64,000 nucleotides of DNA, from positions 3,650,501-3,714,500 of the forward strand of contig NZ_CP097267.1 in the NCBI RefSeq assembly GCF_028473605.1. The letters are read 5' to 3'. This DNA is from Acidovorax sp. NCPPB 3576. Lineage in GTDB: Bacteria; Pseudomonadota; Gammaproteobacteria; Burkholderiales; Burkholderiaceae_C. The translations under genes and the position numbers were made by a program. This document shows, one piece after another, positions 8,732 to 17,200 of this stretch. Under the pieces are notes generated by a model that saw only the letters and a list, made by a program, of their open reading frames with translations, did no database searches and was not told the DNA's origin. Position 1 is the first letter of the stretch, and each line of letters opens with the position of its first letter.

Positions 8732-9114
8732 AGGCGCGACATTGCCCGCTCCCAGCCCCTTCCAATTCTGCGGCAGGAAAGGAGGCTGCGCGCAGCGCAA
8801 AAGGACCTGAACAAACCCTGGGGTTTTTGCCACAGGCGCCGCCCGCTGGTGTAGTCTTTGCCCCAACGCCGCTTCGCTCCTGCATTGGTCACGGAGCCAA
8901 CCGGCGGGTCCTCTTCGGTGGGACTTGGTGCCTGCTTCAGGGGGCTTTCGATTTCGTTCCTGCTGGTCGCGGCAAGCGCTGCGCTCCCCACCGTCCGTGT
9001 GCCCTGACAACCCATGTCCGGCACACGCTGCGCGCACGGCGCACCCTTCCCATCCATCGCCAAAGGCTGCAGCCATGCGCAGGCCGCGAGCGCGGCCCGC
9101 CCCATGGCAATGCG

Positions 9115-9603
9115 TCAGTTCTTGGTGGCAGCGTCCCAATGCTCGGCGATCTTGCCGTTTTCGATGCGGAACATGTCGAACCAGGTCGTCGTGTATTTCT
9201 TGGTCGGGTCCTGCGGGTCCGTCATCTCGCGCACGAAGCTCAGGATGACCTTGTCGCCCTCGGCCGTGATGGCGACCAGCGGCGCCTTCACGCGCGGCTC
9301 GATGGGCGTGGGCGGCACAAACTGCGAGAAGAATTCGATGAACGCCGCGCGGCCCGTGGCCACCGTGGGGTTGTGCTGGATGTAGTTCTCGGCCATGTAC
9401 TTGGGCGCCAGATCCATGTGCCCCGCTTCGAACACTTCCCGCCAGAAGTTATAGACCAGCCGCTTGTTCCAGGCGAGCCGCCAGTCATGGCTCATGAGCA
9501 GTTGCTCATGGTCCGGCTGCTCCACCACAGGCACCTGGGCATGGGCCGCTACCGGCAGGACGATCGCTACCGCGAGAACGCATCGCGCAAGCAGTTGTTT
9601 CAT
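9115..9603 (-). CDS. Exported SnoaL-like (NTF2-fold) protein
   Basis: 162 residues from the ATG at 9603, which has AAAGGGGG upstream. A signal peptide (MKQLLARCVLAVAIVLPVAA, cleavage near HAQ) is followed by one NTF2-like cone domain. Typical SnoaL traits are MAENYIQHNP, TTTWFDMFRIENGKIAEHWD and the closing Asp/His pair. Family members include polyketide cyclases and many predicted small-molecule isomerases; the substrate is unknown. It stands alone, with about 510 bp before the next gene on its strand. Confidence 0.8.
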   Translation of the reverse strand: MKQLLARCVLAVAIVLPVAAHAQVPVVEQPDHEQLLMSHDWRLAWNKRLVYNFWREVFEAGHMDLAPKYMAENYIQHNPTVATGRAAFIEFFSQFVPPTPIEPRVKAPLVAITAEGDKVILSFVREMTDPQDPTKKYTTTWFDMFRIENGKIAEHWDAATKN

Positions 9604-9727
9604 GAAACCCCCTTTGAAAATCGATGGACACGGCGGATTTATATCTCCCGCTGGCCTCGGCGGCGCACGCCCATCGGTCTTTGTGGTGAGGCGATGTTTC
9701 AATCCTCAAATTTGCTCAGCGCACGGT

Positions 9728-9762
9728 AAAAGGCGGGGATAAAGAGGCAGGCATTCCCCGCC
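9728..9762 (-). terminator. Intrinsic terminator of the HPF gene
   Basis: On the minus strand GGCGGGGA pairs with TCCCCGCC across a 15-nt loop and is followed directly by TTTT. It lies 28 bp beyond the stop codon of the leftward HPF gene. Confidence 0.75.
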
Positions 9763-9789
9763 TCCGGTGCAGCGATGCGGCTGCGCCGG

Positions 9790-10131
9790 CTATGCCTTGA
9801 TTTCGGGCACGCGCCGGCTCGGCCTGCGGGCAGCGTTGGCACGGCGCCAAACGCGCAGCACATGCCGGGCCGCGCGGGCCAACGCCCCATCGAGCGCCGT
9901 GCGCCAGTCCCTGGCAACGGAAGAAACCACCACCGGGCCCGCGCCATCCGTGCGCAGCTCGATCTGGCAGCGCTTGTCCACCCCGCCACGGGGGCCGTTC
10001 ACATCGATCAGCTGAATGTCGGCACGCGGCACATGCGCACTCAAGCGCCGAAGAAAAAAACGCACGCGGCGATCCACGGTTTCGCGCATCAAGCTGGCTT
10101 CGGGATGGCGGGACTTGAACAGTATCTGCAT
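9790..10131 (-). CDS. hpf: Ribosome hibernation-promoting factor / RaiA-like protein
   Basis: 113 residues with the short HPF/RaiA fold: an N-terminal strand QILFKSRHPEASLMR, a basic helix (DRRVRFFLRRL), strands VPRADIQLIDVNGPRGG and CQIELR, and a second helix RDWRTALDGALARAARHV. These proteins bind the 30S decoding centre and stabilise inactive 70S or 100S ribosomes in stationary phase or stress. AAGGAG precedes the ATG at 10131 at good spacing, and a terminator follows the stop. Genes of this size are sometimes annotated as sigma-54 modulation proteins. It is not linked to rpoN here, so it is probably a second, stress-type copy. Confidence 0.8.
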   Translation of the reverse strand: MQILFKSRHPEASLMRETVDRRVRFFLRRLSAHVPRADIQLIDVNGPRGGVDKRCQIELRTDGAGPVVVSSVARDWRTALDGALARAARHVLRVWRRANAARRPSRRVPEIKA

Positions 10132-10361
10132 CAGCGTTCTCCTTGGTTGGAAAGCCGAACCTTATCTGGCACGCCCTGGAGGGCACAGCAGTTTTTTTCT
10201 GCAGGCCACCTCTTAAAAACCTGTTTCCTCGCAGTCTCTCGGCAACGGCCTCAGCGTGTCTTGGATTCGGCTCGACCGATGCAGCCATCTCAAAAAACCT
10301 GCTTCTTGAATCGCCAGCCAGGCCACACATTCAAGGCTCACCCACTACCAGGAACCGCTTC

Positions 10362-10541
10362 ATGAAATCACGGCCCCTCGCCCCCTCGCTGCTTGCCTTG
10401 TTGCGCGACCAGGCTCTGCGGTGGCTCCGTAGCCTGTCGCAAGAAGTCAAAGCGCTGCGGTCCCCGGCGCTCGTCCCCGTGCGGATCGATTCCGCTGCAC
10501 GACGCGAACACCCGGCACGCCACCGCTCCTACCGCGAATGA
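10362..10541 (+). CDS. Small basic protein, function unknown
   Basis: 59 residues beginning MKSRPLAPSLLALLRDQALR, with an AGGAA eight bases before the ATG. It is rich in Arg and Leu; the first half could form one amphipathic helix and the rest is Arg/His-rich. It precedes the TerB-like gene on the same strand by 91 bp and may share its transcript. Nothing identifies a function, and an untranslated leader is a fair alternative. The region 10132-10361 upstream holds no gene; it contains two similar AAAAACCTG[T/C]TTC segments at about 10215 and 10294. Confidence 0.4.
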   Translation: MKSRPLAPSLLALLRDQALRWLRSLSQEVKALRSPALVPVRIDSAARREHPARHRSYRE

Positions 10542-10632
10542 CGCAGGCGCCGCCGGCACCCCGCCAGCTCGCCATCCAAGCCCCGGCCATCTCCCCACTT
10601 CCTCCACCAAAACACTTCACAAAGGAAACACC

Positions 10633-11064
10633 ATGCGCAACTACCCCACCAACAGCCCCGAAGCCGCAGCCCGGATCGTCGGCCTGCTTCTGATCTCGGA
10701 CGGCCATGTCAGCCGTTCGGAAACGGATGCCCTTCAGCGGCTGAACATCGAGCGCGAGCTGGGTCTTGCGCCCGGCGCCTTCGGCCACGTGCTGCACGCG
10801 CTGTGTGAAGACCTGTTGATGGGCGCACGCGAGCGCCGCCTGCTGACCGGCAACCTGGACGAGGCCGCCCTGGCCGCCCTGTTGGCGGAGGTGACCGATC
10901 CGGAACTGCAGCAGCGCGTGCTGCACTTTGCCTGCACCGCTGCCACCGCGGACCACCATATGGCGGCAGCCGAGGCATGGATCATGGAAGCCGCGCTGAA
11001 ACACTGGCGCATCGGCGAGGTGACCGCCCGCCACGAAGCCACCACGCCAGCGGCTGTACCCTGA
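10633..11064 (+). CDS. TerB-like (tellurite resistance TerB) protein
   Basis: 143 residues, all helical, with the TerB acidic-helix pattern: AARIVGLLLISDGHVSRSETDAL, then HVLHALCEDLL, and the metal-site-like ACTAATADHHMAAAEAWIM. TerB domains are cytosolic and act in stress-response or membrane-associated complexes; no other ter gene is present, so a tellurite role is not implied. AAAGGAAACACC before the ATG is a good ribosome site. It converges on the LysR gene. Confidence 0.7.
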   Translation: MRNYPTNSPEAAARIVGLLLISDGHVSRSETDALQRLNIERELGLAPGAFGHVLHALCEDLLMGARERRLLTGNLDEAALAALLAEVTDPELQQRVLHFACTAATADHHMAAAEAWIMEAALKHWRIGEVTARHEATTPAAVP

Positions 11065-11140
11065 ACACCACGGCGCCGCCGGGTTGGGCGGATGGCGGCG
11101 ACCCGCTGCTGGCCGCAGGCGGCCACAGCGTGCCCTGGCG

Positions 11141-12034
11141 CTAGGCAGCCGCCCCGGCGTGGGCCGCCGCCACCAGCTGGCGCACCAGCGGATGGTGCTG
11201 GCCACGGCGCGACCAGATGGCATGCACTTCCTCGCCGATGTCGGGGCAGTCCCCCAGCAAGCGCAAACCACGCACCAGCCCGACGTCCTGGGCACCCAGC
11301 TGGCTCACAGGAAACACCCCCAGCCCGCGGGCCGCGAACACGGCCAGCAGCGCGCTGTCTTCGAACTCGCCCACCACCTGGGGCCGCACGCCAATGTCCT
11401 GGAACCAATGGTCCAGCGTGGACCGCAGCGGTGAATGGAACGTGGGCAACAGCACGGGAAGGTCCTTCAGCGACTGGGGAAACCGGTCGCGCGCCGGTTT
11501 CCTGACCAGCGATGCCGGGCCGTACCACTGCAGCGTGGAGCGGGCGATGCGCTCGCTGGTCAGGCGCTGGTTGGGGTTGCGCGGCGCGGCCTGCCCGGCC
11601 AGCACCACATCCAGCTGGTGCAGGGCCAGCTCCGACAGCAGTTCGTCGAACTCGCCCTCGTGGCACACCAGCCGAAGGTGCGGGGTGGCCAGAACCGGCT
11701 CCAGCAACGCGTGCGCCGCCAGCTTGGAGATGCCATCCGACAGCCCCACCGACAGCCGCGCGACCTTGGCGCTGGCCGCCTCGCGCACCTCCTCGGGAAT
11801 GCCCTGCCCCAGCTGGAAGATTTCCTCCGCCCGCGCATAGGCGGCCTGGCCGGCTTCGGTCAGCACCATCCCGCGGCCCGAGGGCTTGAGCAACTGGTGG
11901 CCCAGCGATTGCTCCAAATCGCGCACCTGCGCACTGATCGTCTGAACCGCCATCTCCAGGCGGTCCGCAGCGCGGGCAAAGCCGCCTTCCTTCGCGACCA
12001 TCCAGAAATAGTAGAGATGGCGGTAGTTCAGCAT
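11141..12034 (-). CDS. LysR-family regulator of the NhaR type
   Basis: 297 residues from the ATG at 12034. The winged helix-turn-helix opens NYRHLYYFWMVAKEGGFARA, with the HLYYFW signature typical of NhaR rather than of other LysR proteins, and the recognition region is TISAQVRDLEQSLGHQLL. The rest is a shortened LysR substrate-binding domain. E. coli NhaR activates the Na+/H+ antiporter nhaA in response to sodium; no antiporter gene is nearby. The divergent gene at 12143 encodes a small membrane protein and is the obvious candidate target. Confidence 0.8.
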   Translation of the reverse strand: MLNYRHLYYFWMVAKEGGFARAADRLEMAVQTISAQVRDLEQSLGHQLLKPSGRGMVLTEAGQAAYARAEEIFQLGQGIPEEVREAASAKVARLSVGLSDGISKLAAHALLEPVLATPHLRLVCHEGEFDELLSELALHQLDVVLAGQAAPRNPNQRLTSERIARSTLQWYGPASLVRKPARDRFPQSLKDLPVLLPTFHSPLRSTLDHWFQDIGVRPQVVGEFEDSALLAVFAARGLGVFPVSQLGAQDVGLVRGLRLLGDCPDIGEEVHAIWSRRGQHHPLVRQLVAAAHAGAAA

Positions 12035-12142
12035 GCAGGCTCCAGATCGGAAAAACCGAATGCTAAGTTCGGCTGAGCCTGGTGTCCATTGCAGGCCGCC
12101 TTGCCCATACTCGGCGCGTGCCATTTTGAAAGGACGCATTCC

Positions 12143-12553
12143 ATGTTTTATGCCATTAGCTGGTTTCTCTCGTTTTTCCTTCTCGCCCTTTGGTCGTTGA
12201 CCTGCTGGGGACTGCATGCCGTGACGGTCTGGGCCATTTCCAGCGCAGGGGTGATGGCCGGGGGCGCCTCTGCGGTGAACGCAGTCCTGGTGCCCGACTG
12301 GCTCAGGGGCTGGATACCGCCCGAGCTGGCCAGGGAGTTCGGCGCCATGATCGCTTCGGCGGGCCCGATGGTTCAGTCTGCGCTGGAAGCGGTGCCGGCC
12401 CTGTCCGGCGCCGTCACGGTGCTGGCTTGGGGCATCTGGGGACTGGGCGCCGTGGTGCTGGTGGCGCTGGCCATCGGGGCGCATGGGCTGATCGCGTTGC
12501 TCCAGCGCCGCCGGGCCGGGCTGAACGCACCCCACGCTGCCGTCGTCCGATAA
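12143..12553 (+). CDS. Small membrane protein, function unknown
   Basis: 136 residues with two or three hydrophobic segments: 1-30 (FYAISWFLSFFLLALWSLTC), a weaker one around 40-55, and 90-120. A basic C-terminal tail follows (LLQRRRAGLN). GAAAGGA precedes the ATG. It is divergent from the NhaR-like regulator over 108 bp, which suggests regulation by it, perhaps in ion or envelope stress. No family was recognised. Confidence 0.65.
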   Translation: MFYAISWFLSFFLLALWSLTCWGLHAVTVWAISSAGVMAGGASAVNAVLVPDWLRGWIPPELAREFGAMIASAGPMVQSALEAVPALSGAVTVLAWGIWGLGAVVLVALAIGAHGLIALLQRRRAGLNAPHAAVVR

Positions 12554-12651
12554 CGCGGCCCGATGCCGGCGCGGGGCAAGGGGAATGGCTCGCTGGCCCG
12601 GCCCCGGCCGGGTCAGCGAATGGCCTTGGCGCCGCCGCGCCGGGGCCGTGC

Positions 12652-12671
12652 GGTGCAGTGCAGTGCAGTGC
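12652..12671. repeat. Short GTGCA tandem repeat
   Basis: Three and a half units of GTGCA sit between two convergent genes, ending at the stop codon of the TRAP receptor gene. A strong GC inverted repeat (CGCTG-CCCGG arms) lies just upstream but has no T-tract. No function is implied. Confidence 0.5.
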
Positions 12672-13655
12672 TTACTGATTGGAGATGATGGTGAGCAGAT
12701 CACCCCGCACATCGGGGTTGTCCGTGTACTTCTTGTACAGCGGCGCCATGCGGCGCACATAGGGCGAGAAGTCGGACACGGTGACGAATTGCACGCCTTC
12801 CTTCGCGACATTGGCGCGGGCCGAGACGACACGCTTTTCCCACAGGTTGCGCATCAGCACGGCGGAGGCCCTGCCCGCCTTCTGAAAGGCCTGCTTGTCT
12901 TCCGCGCTCAACTGGTTCCAGACCTTGGTGGATACCACCAGCGCCTCGGGCGAGATGGTGTGCTGGTCCAGCAGCATGTACTTGGCGAGCTTGTAGTGGC
13001 CGGTCGATTCGTAGGAAACCAGGTTGCCTTCCGCGCAATCGATGGTGCCGTTGCGAAACCCATCGAGCACTTCCTTGTACGGAACGACCACCGGCGTGGC
13101 GCCGAGCAGTTTCACCATTTCGATGTAGGTGTCCGACTGCTGCACCCGCACGCGTTGGCCCGCCAGGTCTTCGCGCCGGGCGATCGGCTTGTTGGCGCAG
13201 TAGAACGAGCGCGCGCCGCCGTTGTACCAGCCCAGCACCACGAAGCCGGACGCCTTCAGCTTCTCCGACAGGCGCTCGCCCATGGCGCCATCGAGGTAGC
13301 GGAACATGTGGGCGGCATCGCTGAACAGGAAGGGCAGGTTGAACGCCTGCAGGCCCGGCGCGGCCTCGGCCAGCGGGCCCAGGTTGAATTCGGCCAGGTC
13401 GATTTCGCCGGCCTTCATCATGGTGACCGCCTTGCCCTGGTCGCCCAGCACCGCATCGGAAAACAGCTTGATGGTGTAGCGGCCCTTGGTGGAGGCTTCC
13501 ACTTCGCTGATGAAGCTCTTCATCGCTTCGGTGACCGGGTAGCCGTCCGGGTGGGTGTTCCATGCCCGCAGCGGGGTCTGCGCCCACGCGGGCGTTGCCG
13601 CAGCCATGGCCATCACCGCCGCCGATGCAAGCACCGGCCAATTCATCTTGCGCAT
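12672..13655 (-). CDS. TRAP transporter substrate-binding protein (DctP type)
   Basis: 327 residues with a signal peptide (MRKMNWPVLASAAVMAMAAA, cleavage after AWA). The DctP fold is clear: DGYPVTEAMKSFISEVEAST, FNLPFLFSDAAHMFRYLDG, the carboxylate-binding Arg region AGQRVRVQQSDTYIEM, and PYKEVLDGFRNGTIDCAEGN. TRAP receptors hand organic acids to a DctQM permease; no dctQ or dctM gene is in the window, so this is an orphan receptor. The ligand is probably a carboxylate. Confidence 0.88.
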   Translation of the reverse strand: MRKMNWPVLASAAVMAMAAATPAWAQTPLRAWNTHPDGYPVTEAMKSFISEVEASTKGRYTIKLFSDAVLGDQGKAVTMMKAGEIDLAEFNLGPLAEAAPGLQAFNLPFLFSDAAHMFRYLDGAMGERLSEKLKASGFVVLGWYNGGARSFYCANKPIARREDLAGQRVRVQQSDTYIEMVKLLGATPVVVPYKEVLDGFRNGTIDCAEGNLVSYESTGHYKLAKYMLLDQHTISPEALVVSTKVWNQLSAEDKQAFQKAGRASAVLMRNLWEKRVVSARANVAKEGVQFVTVSDFSPYVRRMAPLYKKYTDNPDVRGDLLTIISNQ

Positions 13656-13725
13656 CGTCTTCCCCAGTTCAGAAAAATACCTGTCCAAAAGCACCGCGCC
13701 GTGGGGCCATCCCACCGCACGGGCA

Positions 13726-14259
13726 TCACACCCCCGCAAGACATTTCTCCTTGGGGTGCGCCAGCATGGCATGGGCATTCTCCGAGGGGCGCCCAGCCCT
13801 AGCAAGCGCTTCACGCGGGCGATGCGACGGGCAAACCACAGCCCCTCGTTTAGAGCAGTTGGCGAGCGGGACCGGATGTGATAGCCGCATCAATGGCGGC
13901 ACTCCGTGCCGGCTACCTGCAGCGCAGATCGAGCGTTTTCCCGGTGTCGATCGGTAGTGGCAGCGCTCCACTTTCTTGGTCAGCGCGACGTCCACCGTGC
14001 GCCCGTCGGCGTAGTGGCACCGCACGTTGACGGTGCGGCCCGCCGCATACACGTAATCCAGTTGCCATCGCCCGAAACGCTCTTTGGCGATGTCGGGCAC
14101 CAGGGTCGCCAGGTCTTCGACCGGACCGTCGAACACCTCCACCTGCCGCAGGGGCTGGCCGGGTTGTGCGGGGCACACGCCGGCCGCCTGGGCAGGCAGC
14201 ACGCCGCAGCCCGCTGCCGCGGCCAGCAGCAGCCAGAGAATGGGCGGACTCCACGGCAT
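13726..14259 (-). CDS. Small exported Cys-containing protein, probably frameshifted near its end
   Basis: The frame opens with a signal peptide (MPWSPPILWLLLAAAAGC, ending AQA) and a short domain CPAQPGQPLRQVEVFDGPVE ... WQLDYVYAAGRTVNVRCHYAD, resembling small periplasmic proteins with conserved cysteines. At about 13952 the frame turns to unconvincing sequence and runs on to 13726. The neighbouring frame gives a plausible short ending (PIDTGKTLDLRCR, stop at 13913). A one-base change at that point is the simplest explanation, but a sequencing error or a real extension cannot be excluded. It begins 28 bp after the alpha-2-macroglobulin stop, so the two share a transcript. No function is known. 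Confidence 0.55.
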   Translation of the reverse strand: MPWSPPILWLLLAAAAGCGVLPAQAAGVCPAQPGQPLRQVEVFDGPVEDLATLVPDIAKERFGRWQLDYVYAAGRTVNVRCHYADGRTVDVALTKKVERCHYRSTPGKRSICAAGSRHGVPPLMRLSHPVPLANCSKRGAVVCPSHRPREALARAGRPSENAHAMLAHPKEKCLAGV

Positions 14260-14287
14260 GTGAAGGCGAACGGCGAGGGCCGTGCCG

Positions 14288-17200
14288 TCAACGGGCAGCG
14301 GCTTCCACCTTCACCCGGGCGTTCGGCGTCTCGCCGAACATCTCGGGCGCGTACATGGCTTCCACGCGGCTCGGGGGCAATGCGAAGTCGCCCACGTTGT
14401 TCAGCCGCACGGTGTACTCCGCCTTGATCGTGCCCTTGGGCAGGTACTCGTAGTAGCTGCGGTAGGCCTCGAAGCTGCGCTCCTCGAAGGCCGCCCAGGC
14501 GCTGCCCGAGCGCTTCTCGCCCTGCGTGGCGATCTCGGAATCGCGCCCCAGGCCGCTGCCCAGGATGGTGGCGCCGCCGGGGATCGGGTCGGTCAGCGCG
14601 ACCCAGGTCATGTCGGCGCTGGCGTTCACCTCCAGCGTCACGCGCAGCACGTCGCCGCGCGTGTATTTGCCGGGCACGGCCTGCTCGACCGGGGTGATGG
14701 TCTTCTTGATGGCGTAGCCGGCCGCGAACGGCGCCTTGAGCTGGATGGCCGCGACCGACTGCAGCGTGAGCCACGGCTTGCCAGGGCCTTGATGGGTGAC
14801 CGCCAGGTTCTCCTTGCCGCCCGTGGCCGACCAGGGCAGGAACATGCTGTTGTTCTTGAAGTTGCCGGGCGATGCGGGTGCGCCGAACCAGGTGGTCTGG
14901 TGCGCCGCGCCCGTGGCGTCGCTCGCCTTCACGCGCTCGACCTTCGCCCAGTCCACGCTGGCGTTGCCACTGCCCAGGGCCGCTCGGGTGACGCCGGCAA
15001 CGGGCGTGGCCTCGAACTTGGCGCTGAATTTCTCCAGCGCCAGGCCGCCCCACAGGTTGGCGGTGGTGGTGTGCCATGCGCCGTTTTGCTGGCGGCTGAT
15101 GAAGCCGTTGGCCAGGCGTCCCATGTCGTCCTTCCAGGCCGGGTCGTCCATCACCGCGAGCATGAGGCGGGCGGTGTTGACGTCGCCGTTCTGCATCAGC
15201 CACCACCAGTAGTCGTCGCGCTCGGTGCTGAAGATGAGCTTGGTGCCCTGGTAGCTCAGGCGGGCCTTCAACACCTGCGTGGCCTCGGCCAGCCGCTGGT
15301 CGCGCTGGGGCACGTCGTTCACGCGCTTGAGGATGTTCAGCCAGTCGATCACCGTGTGCGTGGGCCACTGGTTGGGCGCGATGGTGACGCTGCCCAGCAT
15401 GCGGCCGGAGGCCTTGCCATAGCGCGACAGCGCCTCGATGGCCGCGATCTTGCGCATGTCCAGGTCCTTGCGCGGGCTCCAGAACTCCCGCTGGATGCGC
15501 CCTTCCACGAACGCGGTCAGGCCGCGCTCCATGGCGGCGCGGGCTTCGTCCGGCAAGGCGAACTCGGGGTGCAGGCTGGAAGCCTCGTGCGCCGCCGACA
15601 GCAGGTAGGCGGTGAGCGTGTCGCTGCCCCGGTTGGCGCTGCCGGCCTGCGGCGGGAAGTAGTTGGCCAGACCGTCGCTGTCCAGGTAGGTGGGCAACTG
15701 CGCCACCACGGTCTGCCAGAGGGCGCCATCGCGCAGGCCCACGGCCTTGCTGGTCTTTTGCTCCAGGCAGGCGAAGGGGTAGTTGGCGAACCAGTCGCGC
15801 ACGCCCGGCAGGCCTTCGGCCAGCTTGGGCTGCAGCGACATCTTCAGCCCGCCGCGGCCCGGCAGCGCATCCGCCGGCGGGTTCACGTCCAGGTTGAAGC
15901 TGCCGTCCACCTGCACCAGCGTGGCCTGCTGCACCGTGAGCGGCACCGCGGGGATGATGCGCTGGGTGGCCTTGAGCGCGTCGCGCGCGCCGTTCGCGCC
16001 GGCCGTGTCGCGGGCCTCGATCTCCCACAGGATGGCCTCGGTGCGCGTCTGCGCCAGTTGCGCGGGGGCGGTCACGGTCCAGGCCACCTCGCGGGATTCG
16101 CCGGGCGGGATGTCCACGCTTTGCTTGTCCAGCTGCAGCAGGGTGGCGCGGGCGGCCACTTCGACCTTCATCGCGGCCTGCGTGGTGTTGCGCAGGGTGA
16201 TCTGGGCGCGGAACTGGTCGTCCTCGCGCACCAGCGGCGGCAGGCCGCTGATGATCTGCAGGTCCTGCGTGGCGCGGATCTGGGTCGCGCCGGTGCCGAA
16301 CAGGCCCGTGCCCGCATCGGCGACGGCCACGATCTTGAAAGTGGTCAGCGCATCGTTGAGCGGCACGGTCACCTTGGCCTGGCCGTTGGCATCGAGCTGG
16401 ATCGCCGGCTGCCACAGCAGCAGCGTGTCGAGCAGTTCGCGCGCCTGGCTGTGGCCGCCCCCGCCGCCCGCGGCCACGGCCTTGCGGCCGTAATGGCGCC
16501 GGCCGATGATTTCCATCTGCGCAGTGGAGGTCTGCACGCCCCAGGAGCGGCGCTGCAGCATGGCATCGAGCAGGTTCCAGCTGGTGTTGGGCATCAGCTC
16601 CAGCAGCGCCTGGTCCACGGCGGCCAGGGCCACTTCGGCGCCAGCGGCGGGCTTGCCGCCGGGCAGCGTGGCCGTGATGGTGACCTGCGCCTTGCCGCGC
16701 ACGGGGTAGCTTTCCTTGTCGGCCACCACCTTCACCTGGATCTGGTGGGCCTGCGTGCCCACGCGGATCTCGGCCACGCCCAGGCGGTAGGCGGGCTTGG
16801 ACAGATCGACCATGGCGGTGGGCGCGACGTATTCCTTGCCTTCGTACCAGAAGGCGCTCCACCACTCGGTCGGCGCCTTGAAGCCCCAGGTGAAGAAGCT
16901 ATACCACGGCACCTCGCGCAGCCGGCCGCGCAGGGCCAGCACGCTCACATAGACGTTGGGGCCCCAGCCCTCCTCGATCTTGACCTGCACGGTCGGGTCC
17001 TGCCCGGTGAGCTGCACCACGCGCGTGTCGATGATGCCCTCGCGCTCCACGCTCACCAGCGCCGTGGCCTGGCGGAAAGGCATGCGCACCTGCAGCTTGG
17101 CGGTCTCGCCGGGCTGGTAGCTTTTCTTTTCGGGCAGCAGGTCGATGCGGTCGTGGTCTTCGCCGCCGAACCAGATCTCGCCCTGGCGCGTGACCCAGAC

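Noticed and set aside
5532..8810. A 1092-codon open frame on the plus strand
   Set aside because: Antisense to pbpC and the EamA gene; no recognisable fold and no ribosome site.
8601..9114. A possible riboswitch or small RNA upstream of pbpC
   Set aside because: Compared by eye with glycine and TPP riboswitch cores; no conserved core was found. Only the palindrome is reported.
12652..12671. GTGCA repeat as a phase-variation tract
   Set aside because: It lies between convergent genes at a stop codon, not in a promoter or at the start of a frame, and has too few units.
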